Below are positions 12,389 to 22,845 of a stretch of 64,000 nt of DNA, in pieces. The notes under the pieces are model-generated. The model was not told the origin of the DNA, ran no database searches, and saw nothing but the letters and a program-made list of their open reading frames with translations. This stretch comes from Ariolimax columbianus (Eukaryota; Mollusca; Gastropoda; Stylommatophora; Arionidae), in contig JAVGWX010000002.1 of the NCBI GenBank assembly GCA_036924085.1, forward strand, positions 159,635,577 to 159,699,576. Direction: 5' to 3'. Position 1 is the stretch's first letter, and every line of letters starts with the position of its first letter. The position numbers were made by a program, and so were the translations under genes.

Positions 12389-12460
12389 TGGAACATGTTC
12401 TACAGGTCTACCGGCTCCACCAGAGGTGCAAAGTGACTACATGTCTCTTTCCAATTCAAC

Positions 12461-12815
12461 CTGAGATAAACTGTTTGGCTGGGAGAGGTCTGAGAAGGAC
12501 TGTTGGGTTTTTAAGGGGAATAGATGCAATTATGCAATTACTTGAGAGCGAACGATGAAGAAAACATACTTAGACACGCTCCAAATTGCCGATGCTCACG
12601 TACTGTCGCCTGTTTAGCCTGCCGGTTCAAGCGGACGCACGAATGTCTGGACTCTGTCCATGTTTCAGCTGCTTGAAGCTACATGTCAGATCTAGGTGAC
12701 ACGTGAACGGCAAGGTTGATCCAGCTACTCCTAGTGGCAGGTATGCACCATGTTGTACCTACCATGGAGTTAACTCAATCCACCTCTCAGTAACTGGAGT
12801 TCTGTGTTGACTTCA
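12461..12815. other. unique sequence, no gene seen
   Basis: Short interval between two LINE copies. No motif recognised. Confidence 0.4.
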
Positions 12816-12868
12816 CAAAGATAAACGACTGACGACATTGAACATTCAGGAATGAGAACAAGATAAAC

Positions 12869-14445
12869 TTCTTCTTCTTCGCCGTACGCTGTCAGACGTC
12901 AACCTTTATTTTTTCGAAAAAAGCGGCGGTCATCCTGAGGCTGTCGACACTGCCATAGAGCTTGTCTTGTGTTGGCACTGGTGATGGCCACATCTGCTTT
13001 CTCTGATCCTCGTATGTCGGGCAGTTTTGAAGCAAATGTTCAGCGGTCATTTTCCCGGTACCACACGAGCATTCGTCAGTGTCACCTATCTTCAATTTGT
13101 TGAATAGGTGGTACCTCAGTCTATTGTGGCCAGTGCGAAGTCTGAAGACCACAACCTGCTCTCTTCTGTTCAACTGGTAATAGGCATCGTTTTTTGTGTA
13201 GCCAGTATGTTCTGTTTCCCATTTGGTCATGTATCTAGCTCTAATAAGCCTTTTTGACTCTTCGTATGTCACACTAGTATCTGGTTGTGGTAGTCTTGAA
13301 CCTTCTTTTGCCAGTCTGTCTGCCTCCTCGTTGCCTTGGATGTTACAGTGGGATGTAACCCACTGTACCACTACTCTTTTTGGTGCGGACTGTTGGCATA
13401 GTTGACAGAGTACTGCTCTTAAATCATTAAGTTCTGTATTTTTCTGGCTTTTTAGTGCTGTGACTACGGACAGTGCATCTGTAAGCAGGACTATATGGCT
13501 TTCATTCCTTTTACCTGTCACCATTTCTTCTACTGCCGCCCTCAGTGCCTCTGCCTCCGCTCTGAAATTGCTTGTGTATTTTCCAGTTGCCAATGACAGT
13601 GTTATTTTTCTGCCAATTGGTAGGCTCAAGAATACCCCTGCCCATCCGTTCTGTGTTATTTTTGTTACAGAACCGTCGGTGTATACATGGGTCCAGTCCA
13701 TGCTTGGGTAGTTTTTCGTTATGTACCTCAGGGTTGTATCTCTTCTTTCTTTTTCAGTCTGGCTGTTTTTGTTTTCAATACCTGGTATATTTTGTACCAC
13801 CTCTGGAAATATATACTGCCTCCAGGTAGGTTTTCGTACAGTAGGGTTGGGCTTTGGTGTTGTTAGTGCGTTCATAGGGTCTTCGTGTATCTTTGCTTTG
13901 GCTATTTCTGCAAAGTATCTCCGCTTTACTTTCCCATTTCCCAAATTGTTTAGTCTTTGGTGCATTGGATGGTCAGTCAGTCTTCTGAGTTTCTTTGCTT
14001 GCTGCTGGGCTCTACAGTTTCTTCTGTCGGTCATGGATTGCAGTTTTGTAATCTTTTCAAGTTCTACAATTGGCGTTGACTTCATGCCTCCTGTTATAAC
14101 TCTCATGGCTTGGTTTTGAAGTTTGCTAACTTTATCGAAGTTCGCCTTTGCTGCTGTTGTCAAGCCGCAATGCCATACTCGAGAACTGGTCTCAATCTTC
14201 CAGTGTACAGTTTCTTAAGTATACTTTCGTCTGCTCCCCAGCTTGTGCCAACAAATTTCCTCATGATTGCCATTCTTTCTCTGGATCTCATTCGGTTTCT
14301 CTCGATCTGACTTTTCCATGTCATGCGCCGATCAAATGTGACTCCCAGGTAGTTTGGGTTGTTGTTTTGCCGCAGATATTTGCCTTTAAGACTTATTTTG
14401 GTGTTCTGGGGTTTGTTTGAAAGGGAAAATATCGTACATGCAACA
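12869..14445 (-). mobile_element. 5'-truncated I/Jockey-like LINE (copy 1) with (GAA)n tail
   Basis: On the minus strand the element starts inside the RT thumb (TIFSLSNKPQ at about 14440) and runs through RNase H to a 3' end of GACGTCTGACAGCGTACGGC followed by (GAA)n at 12869-12880. It is bracketed by a diverged ~45-bp duplication containing GATAAACGA and CCAGGAATGA-type strings (about 12818-12868 and 14443-14490). 5' truncation plus a simple 3' tail plus a flanking duplication is typical of target-primed reverse transcription. Confidence 0.82.
12892..14440 (-). pseudogene. LINE ORF2 C-terminal part: RT thumb, RNase H, Cys/His region
   Basis: The long minus frame 14163-12892 (423 codons) includes an RNase H domain beginning with VYTDGSVT (first catalytic Asp), then FRAEAEAL (Glu), LLTDALSVVTAL (Asp), and NEEADRLAKEG (last Asp), the complete D-E-D-D set. 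It is followed by a C-terminal segment with CSCGTG...HLLQNC that looks like a metal-binding Cys/His cluster. The upstream frame (14486-14160, YLGVTFDRRMTW, RPVLEYGIAA) is offset by a single-base deletion near 14163, judged by comparison with the copy at 45.25 kb. An RNase H after RT is known from I-clade and some Jockey-group LINEs; exact clade assignment needs a tree. The element is dead by truncation and the frameshift. Confidence 0.85.
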
Positions 14446-14529
14446 AGATAAACGATTGATGACATTGAGCATCCAGGAATGAACAAAAAAACCTAACAGT
14501 CAGTCACGTGGAAGAACAACGAAATAAAA

Positions 14530-14735
14530 ACAAAGAGAAGAAACATAAGTATATATCATAGGAACAAAGAGAGTGAGTATAAGCAGATATCATAGGAACA
14601 AAGAGAGTGAGTATAAGCAGATATCATAGGAACAAAGAGAGTGAGTATAAGCAGATATCATAGGAACAAAGAGAGTGAGTATAAGCAGATATCATAGGAA
14701 CAAAGAGAGTGAGTATAAGTGAATGTCATAGAAAT
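14530..14735. repeat. 35-bp minisatellite
   Basis: About five 35-bp units with core GAGAGTGAGTATAAGCAGAT. The units are almost identical, implying recent growth. Confidence 0.9.
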
Positions 14736-14739
14736 AAAA

Positions 14740-15295
14740 CATAAATAAGCAAAATGAAAGATAGAAGTGTTAGAAAAGTCAAAATGATAACAAACACAGG
14801 ACTACTTGGAGAGACGGCATACAGTAAGACTGAGCAAAACGAAGCAAAGTTGGATATCCAAATATAAAAGAATGCTTATTTTGAAAGCACGCTAATGTGG
14901 CGAATAAATTGAGTAGAAACGACAGAAGAATAATGAGAAACTAAACAGAGACAATCGCTAGAAAGAGAAGCACTACGAGGGCGTAAACAGCAGAGGACAT
15001 TACATTTGTTTGGATGGAAACAGAGAAGGGAAGACGATCAAATATAAGGAGAATATTTAGAGAGGACGAACAAGAACAAGTGTAAGATGCAGCAGCAAAA
15101 TGAAATGGCAGACTTGCATACAGACGGTGGACCATCACATGTAAAAACTTATTTAAGAAAAGAAACCAAACGCATAGAAACTGAACAAATAATGGCAAAC
15201 GTAAGAAATGTTCAAGTAAAGTGCACATATACACTCACTTACATGCAGACATACTGTAAGAAGAAGGGAGATAGAGAAAGCGATCGATGGAAAGA
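14740..15295. other. purine-rich unique sequence
   Basis: A- and G-rich on the plus strand, with short open frames on both strands (84 and 97 codons). No gene can be supported. Confidence 0.4.
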
Positions 15296-15306
15296 GAGAT
15301 ATTTAA

Positions 15307-15307
<1 letters not shown>

Positions 15308-15339
<32 letters not shown>

Positions 15340-15745
15340 GAAAGGTAGGGAAGAAATAAATAGACAAAATAAAGATAGAAGGAAGATAATGAGAGAGAGA
15401 GAAAGAGAAGGAGAGCGATAGAGAAATAAAGCTAGCTTGGAGAGGGGGGGGGGGGGGAGAGAAGTAGTGAGGCGAAGAAGTAAAATTGAGAGGAAAATCA
15501 GAATAGATTGTTAAAGGGAATGATAGAGTGAAAAAAAGATAGTGAGAGACAAATAATAGTGATAGTGAGTGACGTAAGAGAGCGGGAAAAAACAGAGAGA
15601 AAATAAACTGAGAGAATAGAAAACAGAGAGAGAAATGGGATAGGTTTAAAAAGAAGACATACACAGAGAGTTCGAAATAGAACGAGATGTGAACGAGAGA
15701 AAGAGGGAGAGAGAGAGAGACCGAGAGAGAGAGAGAGAGAGAGAG
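15308..15745. repeat. GA-rich low-complexity region
   Basis: Pure (GA)n at 15308-15335 and 15700-15745 with imperfect GAGA/GAAA and a 13-G run (about 15446-15458) between. The Ser/Leu/Phe-rich antisense frame of 206 codons is a shadow of it. Confidence 0.9.
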
Positions 15746-15749
15746 GTGG

Positions 15750-16290
15750 CCTCTGTCACATGATTCAATAATAATGGTACAGAAACAACAAAGATGGTTG
15801 TTTACCAAGGGTTCATTTCTACGCCATTTCTCTATCAATATCCTTAAAAAATGGGCCACAGACCATCAACTAAAACAATGAGGGCACGAAGATCCATGGT
15901 CGACATACTTGCTGACCAGTTGCTGATCAGTTCCTCAGTACACGTGTTCCTTCCTCCATCTTGTATTTGTTGTCAATGAGGAATTGTCCAAAAACATGAC
16001 GAATCTGTTTTAAATCTGATGCAATGAAGTATTCTTTTTTAAGCATCTCTCAACATGCTCGCCTAATTGCGCGACACTTGTCCGATTTAATTTACATGGA
16101 AATGAGATTTTTCGTTAACCAAAACAAAAGTTTAAAGATGGCAGATTTAACGAAACACGATGCTTATTCCTGGACACATGTACAAGTTCAAAATACAGTT
16201 ATATAAATCTCCTCATGCATTATTTTAACGGTGCAACTCAAAGTAATGCCTGTATTGTCACTATACTTTCCGCTTTCCTTTCATTTTCCC
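15750..16290. other. unique sequence, no gene seen
   Basis: A 60-codon plus frame at 16024-16206 has no recognisable motif. No repeat or RNA gene identified. Confidence 0.4.
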
Positions 16291-17475
16291 AACCTTAAGC
16301 CACCAAGCCATACCTGCTCTATGACAACATTTTCCCAACCTTAAGCCACCAAGCCATACCTGCTCTATGACAACATTTTCCCAACCTTAAGCCACCAAGC
16401 CATACCTGCCCTATGACAACATTTTCCTAACCTTAAGCCACCAAGCCATACCTGCCCTATGACAACATTTTCCCAACCCCAAGCCACCAAGCCATACCTG
16501 CCCTATGACAACATTTTCCTAACCTTAAGCAATCAATCCATACCTGCCCTAGGACAACATTTCCCCAACCTTAAGCCATCAAGTCATACCTGTCCTATGA
16601 CAACATTTCCCCAGACTTAAGCCATCAAGTCATATCTGCTCTAGGACAACATTTCCTCAAACTTAAGCCATCAAGTCATACCTGTCCTAGGACAACATTT
16701 CCCGAACCTTCAGCCATCAAGTCATACCTGCCCTAGGACAACATTTCCTCAGACTTAAGCCATCAAGTCATACCTGCTCTAGGACAACATTTCCCCAGAT
16801 TTAAGCCATCACGTCACCTGCCCTAGGACAACATTTTCCCAGACTTAAGCCATCAAGTCATACCTGCCCTAGGACAACATTTCCTTAGACTTAAGCCATC
16901 AAGTCACCTGCCCTAGGACAACATTTCCCCAGACGTAAGCCATCAAGTCATACCTGCTCTAGGACAACATTTCCTCAGACTTAAGCCATCAAGTCATACC
17001 TGCCCTAGGACAACATTTCCCCAGACTTAAGCCATCGAATCATACCTGCCCTAGGACAACATTTCCCCAGACTTAAGCCATCAAGTCACCTGCCCTAGGA
17101 CAACATTTCCCTAGACTTAAGCCATCAAGTCATACCTGCCCTAGGACAACATTTCCCCAGACTTAAGCCATCGAATCATACCTGCCCTAGGACAACATTT
17201 CCCCAGACTTAAGCCATCAAGTCAGCTGCCCTAGGACAACATTTCCCCAGACTTAAGCCATCAAGTCATACCTGCTCTAGGACAACATTTCCTCAGACTT
17301 AAGCCATCAAGTCATACCTGCTCTAGGACAACATTTTCCCAGACTTAAGCCATCAAGTCATACCTGCCCTAGGACAACATTTCCCCAGACTTAAGCCATC
17401 AAGTCATACCTGCCCTAGGACAACATTTCCCCAGACTTAAGCCACAAGTCATACCTGCCCTAGGACAACATTTTA
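16285..17475. repeat. 46-bp minisatellite
   Basis: About 25 units of roughly 46 bp with core CATACCTGCCCTAGGACAAC. The left third uses an AACCTTAAGCCACCAAGCC form with CTATGAC, and the rest uses an AGACTTAAGCCATCAAGTC form with CTAGGAC, so two subfamilies sit in blocks. A few units lack CATAC (AAGTCACCTG), a shared deletion that must have spread with unit copying. Confidence 0.92.
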
Positions 17476-17479
17476 TGTG

Positions 17480-17780
17480 ACCCGCAGCAAATTGAAACAC
17501 TTTATACTCATTCCATTTGTGTTGTGGTCGTGTGACTTGGATACCGGTCTCTGCTCAAAAGGAACGCGTGTTCAAGCCTTGAAAATGGATAGTTATCTTT
17601 TACTGTTGCGATAGAATGGGTCATTTAAAAAAATACTAGACTAAGCACTACGTATCAATTGCTAGGACAAGCGACATTTATGTTTCATTCTATTGTTTTT
17701 TTCGAATGCTCACAATGAGTAAGTTTACTCTTTTGTTACCCCCTGAAAAGGACGTTAAGTGGGGAGTTGCAGTAAAGCGT
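17480..17780. other. possible SINE head, otherwise unique
   Basis: GTGGTCGTGTGACTTGG and GGAACGCGTGTTCAAGCC (17525-17577) look weakly like A and B boxes of a tRNA-derived SINE, but neither the core nor the tail is convincing. Confidence 0.25.
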
Positions 17781-17879
17781 GCTGATGAAGGTAGTCCGTG
17801 GTCCTCCAGACGGTTGTGCTATGCTTGGCTTCATCTGCATGTCGCAAACTACCACGGGGATCACGTCGATCTCTCACCT

Positions 17880-18180
17880 TGCTAGCCAGGCTGCCGTGAA
17901 AATAGCCTGTTTGCAGGGAAGCTGCGAAGAAGCGGAGCTAATGGTCTTGGTCAGCATATTTTGCATGACCCTGGCTAACATGTCTGATCAGTATATAGTG
18001 CTTGACGCCGCCGAAGACGGATGTGTCGGACCGAAAGGTGCAAATATCGCAGCCAAGCTGTAAACTAGCGACACAACGCATTCCGTTCTCCGGACTACAT
18101 CCTGCTACTTGCAAAGACCTGTACAGGGCTTGGTAGCGGGAGATTTGGAACGAACGCAGAAGAAGAAGAAGAAGAAGTGG
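17880..18180 (+). mobile_element. dispersed repeat X, copy 1, (GAA)n tail
   Basis: Sequence including GGTGCAAATATCGCAGCCAA, then GCATTCCGTTCTCCGGACTA and GCTTGGTAGCGGGAGATT, ending in (AGA)n at about 18160-18178. The same order of blocks occurs at 39062-39340 (plus) and 47200-47490 (minus). It is a retroposon 3' end by its shape (simple A-rich tail), either a SINE or a truncated LINE 3' UTR. The 94-codon frame at 17779-18063 crosses its boundary and is not shared by the other copies. Confidence 0.7.
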
Positions 18181-18429
18181 TTGACCAGACGTTGGTCTTC
18201 CTCCCAAACTCATTCTATAAAGTCTCCCTCCGAACACGGTCATAGAAATAAACGCTGTCCTGTGATATGTTTTTAAATACGTGTATATGAAATACATAGG
18301 AGAACAAACAAGATGGTTGTAACACAGTTCTCTTGACAGATACATTAGACTGAGCTGTATGTGATTGATGGCGTGGTACCTCTTGTGGATGTGACGTCAT
18401 GCAAGAATTACATTAGATGTAAGGCTCGA

Positions 18430-18862
18430 AACACGATGGAGGACTTCTTGTGTGGTCTGTCACAGGACGGACAAAGTCTTGTGTGGGCTGTCACAGAATG
18501 GACAGTTTTGTGTGGTCCGTCACTGGACGGACAAAGTCTTGTGTGGTCTGTCACAGAATGGACAAAGTCTTGTGTGGTCTGTCACTGGACGGAAAAAGTC
18601 TTGTGTGGGCTGTCACAGAATGGACAAAGTCTTGTGTGGTCTGACACAGGATGGACAAAGTCTTGTGTGGTCCGATATATGACGAGCAAGATCTTGTATG
18701 GTTCCAAACAGACTGGACCAATTCTTGTATGGCCCCAAACAGACTGGACAAAGTCTTATGGGGCCCTAACATACTGGACAAAGTCTTACGCGGCCCTAAC
18801 AGACTGGACAATGTCTTACAGGGCTCATACAGATTGTATAAAGTCTTGCGTGACCCACTGAA
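18430..18862. repeat. 31-bp minisatellite
   Basis: About 13 units of 31 bp with core GGACAAAGTCTTGTGTGGTC. Left units carry TGTCACAGAATGG and right ones CTAACAGACT-type endings. All frames are open over long spans, giving several overlapping shadow frames. Confidence 0.9.
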
Positions 18863-19300
18863 CATATACATACTTCCATTCCTATTTTACATAATTTATC
18901 TCTTTACATACGCGCATCTGACCTATTTCCAAACTTCTAACCATTCCTTTCTGCGATCCATGGAACCAGGTTTCAAGAATGGCACGGGTAAACTTTATCT
19001 TTAGATTAGCTTCATATTTGGCCGCCATCCTACAAATGCCATATTACTTCCCCAGTCTGGTTTCCCGCTTCCAAATCAGCAAGGGAGATTACCTTGCACA
19101 TGTTGGCCCTTCTGCTTTGCCACGGGACGCCAGGTTTACGCTGTGCATCATTTGTCCTTCATGTAAGCCCAATTACTCAACTTGAAGAACTCAGAAGCAG
19201 CTAAAATGAAACTTGGAATTGATCGTTTACAAACCAGCTATACAAATTTACAATTATGGAAGCCATTTTTATGTTTCTATTTATGATATCAGTTTTGTTT
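18863..19300. other. unique sequence, no gene seen
   Basis: Ordinary single-copy sequence with frames shorter than 70 codons and no motif. Confidence 0.4.
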
Positions 19301-19304
19301 GTTA

Positions 19305-19495
19305 CCAATCAGCGTCCGAGTGGTAGAGTGGGCAAGCGATCACTTCTCACGTCAATTGTGTCGGGATCGATATTCATTCCCGTTGCGCTTCCGTTTACCC
19401 AGCTGTAAATGGTTGCCTAGCTTTCTGTTAGGGAAGGAATGGTTGCGAGGAAGGGATCTGTCTATCCCCAAGTGTAAAATGCTGGTCTAGTATAA
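19305..19495 (+). mobile_element. tRNA-derived SINE copy
   Basis: Starts with GTCCGAGTGGTAGAGTGGGC (A-box-like), passes a degenerate B box and reaches ACCCAGCTGTAAATGG at about 19397-19412, the family core, followed by GGGAAGGAATGGTTGCGAGG. This is the clearest copy of the CTGTAAATGG family in the window. The 63-codon frame inside it is incidental. Confidence 0.62.
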
Positions 19496-19499
19496 TTAA

Positions 19500-20035
19500 G
19501 TCTCTTAATACTGCATGCCCGACAGCAGTGTCTGAAATAGATTCTCGTATCTTGACCTTTTGACATCTAAAAACGATACTCCTGTGGAACAAACGAGGGA
19601 ATACGTTGTTTATTTGAGAAATGACGAAGGAGAAGAGAAAGAAATCCGCTAGACCTATCACATGATGTTGATTATTGTGTTAGCGATAATATGCCATCAT
19701 TCGCAGTACTGGTTATAAAGACCAATAATTTTACACGGTGAGGTAGCTAGTCCCATGCAGAACCCTCTTTACTCACAATTTACTAAACGACTGGAAGATT
19801 ACAGGGGTCCTATTCTTTTCAGCCCTGCACGACTCGTGTACTTATAAATACATATATACCTGTACACACTTGTACACTATTCTTTCTTCTTCCCTCTGCT
19901 CCCTTTGAGACATAGCATAACTACTACGGATGTCAACTAATAGCAGGACTACAGTAAACCACTTTCTCTGCTCGTCTGTAAGTCATTTTGGTGGCAATAT
20001 TTTTGGAAGATAGAACTGGCATCAATCCCTTGGTA
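19500..20035. other. unique sequence, no gene seen
   Basis: No recognisable coding or RNA feature. Confidence 0.4.
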
Positions 20036-20600
20036 AAGACACTGATATTTGGTAAAGATACTTATATTAGGTAAAGATACTTATATTAGGTAAAGACACT
20101 GATATTTGGTAAAGATACTTATATTAGGTAAAGACACTGATATTAGGTAAAGATACTTATATTAGGTAAAGACACTGATATTAGGTAAAGATACTTATAT
20201 TAGGTATAGACACTGATATTTGGTAAAGATACTTATATTAGGTAAAGACACTGATATTTGGTAAAGATACTTATATTAGGTAAAGACACTGATATTTGGT
20301 AAAGATACTTATATTAGGTAAAGACACTGATATTTGGTAAAGATGCTTATATTAGGTAAAGACACTGATATTTGGTAAAGATACTTATATTAGGTAAAGA
20401 CACTGATATTTGGTAAAGATACTTATATTAGGTAAAGACGCTAATATTTGGTAAAGATACTTATATTAGGTAAAAACACTGATATTTGGTAAAGATACTT
20501 ATATTAGGTAAAGACGCTGATATTTGGTAAAAGCACTGATGTTAGGTAAAGACACTGATATTTTGTAAAGACGCTGAGATTTGGTAAAGACACTGATATT
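20036..20600. repeat. 19-bp satellite in 38-bp dimers
   Basis: About 29 monomers of 19 bp (GGTAAAGATACTTATATTA and GGTAAAGACACTGATATTT). The two monomer types alternate strictly through most of the array, so the real unit of amplification was the 38-bp dimer; monomers lose the alternation at both ends. Confidence 0.92.
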
Positions 20601-20814
20601 CGTCCACTGGCTTCTCAATTTATTAAATGTTATTTTAATTCTTATCATGTCATTTGTCATTTATGCAATTTTCTATTTCAATCTACATAAAATGCCATTA
20701 ACTATTTATCTTTTTTGTGTGAATTACCCAGTTCTCCAGGACAGTCCTTATTTCAAGGGGCTCTATTGTGCCTCCTACATACTTGTACACTATTCTTTTT
20801 TCTCCTCTCCTCTC

Positions 20815-21068
20815 GGGGGTCTCTGTGGCGAAGTGGTCAAGCTGTTTGCCCCTTGATCAGACGGTCGGCGTTCGAATTCGAGCTGCGACGGTCGGTCGGT
20901 TCATGATGTCATTTTTTTCTGAGATCCCTGGGTTCATCACTGGAGTTCGTGCTTTGTGTAATGTTCTAGGCAAGTGGGATGCCATTCTTCTACATAGACA
21001 GACCGAGCCATGGAAACTCGAGGCGATGAAGTCGAGCCCTCGCCTTTAACCTTTAACCTTTAACACTT
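20815..21068 (+). mobile_element. tRNA-derived SINE with CTTTAAC tail
   Basis: The head has TCTGTGGCGAAGTGGTCAAG (A box of a Leu/Ser-type tRNA) and GGCGTTCGAATTCGAGC (B box) about 35 bp later, suitable for RNA polymerase III. The body runs through CATCACTGGAGTTCGTGCTT and the element ends in three CTTTAAC units at about 21043-21065. The head is too diverged for a true tRNA. The overlapping 90-codon frames are incidental. A different SINE family from the CTGTAAATGG one. Confidence 0.7.
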
Positions 21069-21124
21069 ATGCATTGCTCACTGTTCATATTTATACAAGA
21101 TTGACGGATGTTTTTGTCGACACA

Positions 21125-21446
21125 ATTGATCTCTCATTGTATGTGCTTGTTTTATTGATCTCTCGTTGTATGTGCTTGTTTTATTGATCTCTCATTGTAT
21201 GTGCTTGTTTTATTGATCTCTCATTGTATGTGCTTGTTTTATTGATCTCTCGTTGTATGTGCTTGTTTTATTGATCTCTCGTTGTATGTGCTTGTTTTAT
21301 TGATCTCTCGTTGTATGTGCTTGTTTTATTGATCTCTCATTGTATGTGCTTGTTTTATTGATCTCTCATTGTATGTGCTTGTTTTATTGATCTCTCGTTG
21401 TATGTGCTTGTTTTATTGATCTCTCATTGTATGTGCTTGTTTTGAC
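21125..21446. repeat. 29-bp minisatellite
   Basis: Eleven nearly perfect 29-bp units, core TGTATGTGCTTGTTTTATTG; the only common variant is CTCATTG versus CTCGTTG. Its near identity implies young age. Confidence 0.93.
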
Positions 21447-22100
21447 AGTTAATAGAACTGCAATTGTACCTGCGCCATACCTTTTAGCATATTCCTTACA
21501 GCCATCTAACAGTCACCCAAGAACACTCGACTGATCTTGTCTGTCATCAGTCCTTTTTGTCTTGTTACTCTTGCTTATCGTTCCAACTCTCTCCATGTCC
21601 TGCCATGTCCTGCCATGTCATTATTTCTTCTTCACGCGTGTTTTCATGTTTACTTTTAACCGTTCACTTGGTACTACTTCATTTCTTCTTCTGTTTTAGT
21701 ATCAAACACATTATAAATAACTTGTTTTGACAATTTGTGGGCATATAATTGACTAATGTCAACCAAACGGATCATTATGCAAATCAATACATAAAAACAG
21801 TCCTAGGTAGTTCTACAACACATACCGCAGTCATGGTCTTCTTAAGAAGTATATCTTGGGCATGTCGCAGTCCAGACTAGGTTTTATTGTGGTTAGTCAG
21901 TCTCCTTTCTCAGTGACTTTTCTTCCCAGTTGCAGTGCTCTACTGTCCAGTATCTCTTCGTTATGTCACTCTCTGTCTCTGTGGCCATCTATGTTACTTG
22001 CTGTCAGTGTGTGATCAGCTCGGCTTGTCTTATTACACCCGGTGGTCCCACAACAATGGCTACTTTATCTTTTCATCATCTAGTATATATAACATTAAAT
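21447..22100. other. unique sequence, no gene seen
   Basis: Single-copy sequence with an 80-codon frame (21930-22172) entering the next array. No motif recognised. Confidence 0.4.
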
Positions 22101-22104
22101 ATCA

Positions 22105-22845
22105 GTAGAGTGGGAGACTGGTGGAGTGAGAGACTGGTAGAGTGGGAGACTTGTAGAGGGGGAGACTGGTAGAGTGGGGGACGTAGAGGGGGAGACTGGT
22201 AGAGCGGGAGACTGGTAGAGCGGGAGACTGGTAGAGCGGGGGGCGTAGAGCGGGAGACCGGTAGAGTGCGAGACTGGTAGAGGGGGAGACTGGTAGAGCG
22301 GGAGACTGGTAGAGCGTGGAACGTAGAGCGGGAGACCGGTAGAGGGGGAGACTGGTAGAGGGGGAGACTGGTAGAGCGGGGGACGTAGAGCGGGAGACCG
22401 GTAGAGTGGGAGACTGGTAGAGCGGGAGACTGGTAGAGCGGGAGACTGGTAGAGTGGGAGACTGGTAAAAAAGGAAAATGGTAGAACGTGGGCTGGTAGA
22501 GCGGGAGACTGGTAGAGCAAGAGACTAGTACAGGGGAAGACTAGTAAAAATGGATACTGGCAGAGCGGGAGATTGATAGAACGGGAGACTGATAAAGCGG
22601 GAGTTGATATTTCGGGAGACTAGTAGAATGGGAGACTGGTAGAGTGGCAGACTGGTAAAAAGGGAGACTGGTAAAGAGGGAGACTGGTAGAGAGGGGGGA
22701 CTTGTAGAGCTGGAGACTGGTTGTAAAAATGGAGACTGGTAAAGATGGACACTGGTAGAACGAAAGATTCGTAGAGCGAGAGATTGATATAGCGAACGAC
22801 TGGTAGAACGGGAGACTGGCAGAGCAATAGTTTGTAGAGATGGAG
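22105..22845. repeat. 16-bp minisatellite
   Basis: About 45 units around GGAGACTGGTAGAGCG. A regular higher-order pattern is seen between 22150 and 22400, where a shortened GGGGGACGTAGAGC unit occurs every fifth or sixth unit. The right half is much more degenerate. The Ser/Leu/Pro-rich antisense frames are shadows. Confidence 0.92.

Larger units (their letters stand above)
10285..12460 (+). pseudogene. decayed I/Jockey-like LINE (copy 4), expanded by two minisatellites
   Basis: Fragments collinear with the minus-strand LINE copies at 12.9 and 44 kb can be read in order: the RT thumb region (RFNQWTQKWFLNTNEKKTTF, near 10385), a VRPALEYG block near 10670, the RNase H block with NILRAETEAVKQL near 11110, then GDEEAERLAKEGG near 11350-11385, and the cysteine/EHLLQ region near 12390 (MVEHVLQ). 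Frames shift repeatedly, so no protein can be made. Between the RNase H end and the EHLLQ block, two independent 31-bp arrays interrupt the element (11390-11885 and 12045-12385), each beginning and ending in LINE sequence. Outside the arrays the order and spacing match the other copies, so this is one element, not several. Identification rests on my reading of translated similarity between copies. Confidence 0.75.

Noticed and set aside
12049..12558. Cys/His-rich proteins with CHVGRTIHRHVP-type repeats resembling zinc fingers
   Set aside because: A 31-bp minisatellite inside a dead LINE, open in three frames; the Cys/His content comes from the seed.
17779..18063. 94-codon plus frame as a gene
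   Set aside because: It overlaps repeat X, is not open in the other copies, and has no motif.
20815..20890. True tRNA gene
   Set aside because: A and B boxes are present but the acceptor and anticodon stems do not pair well, and the unit continues into a SINE body with a CTTTAAC tail.
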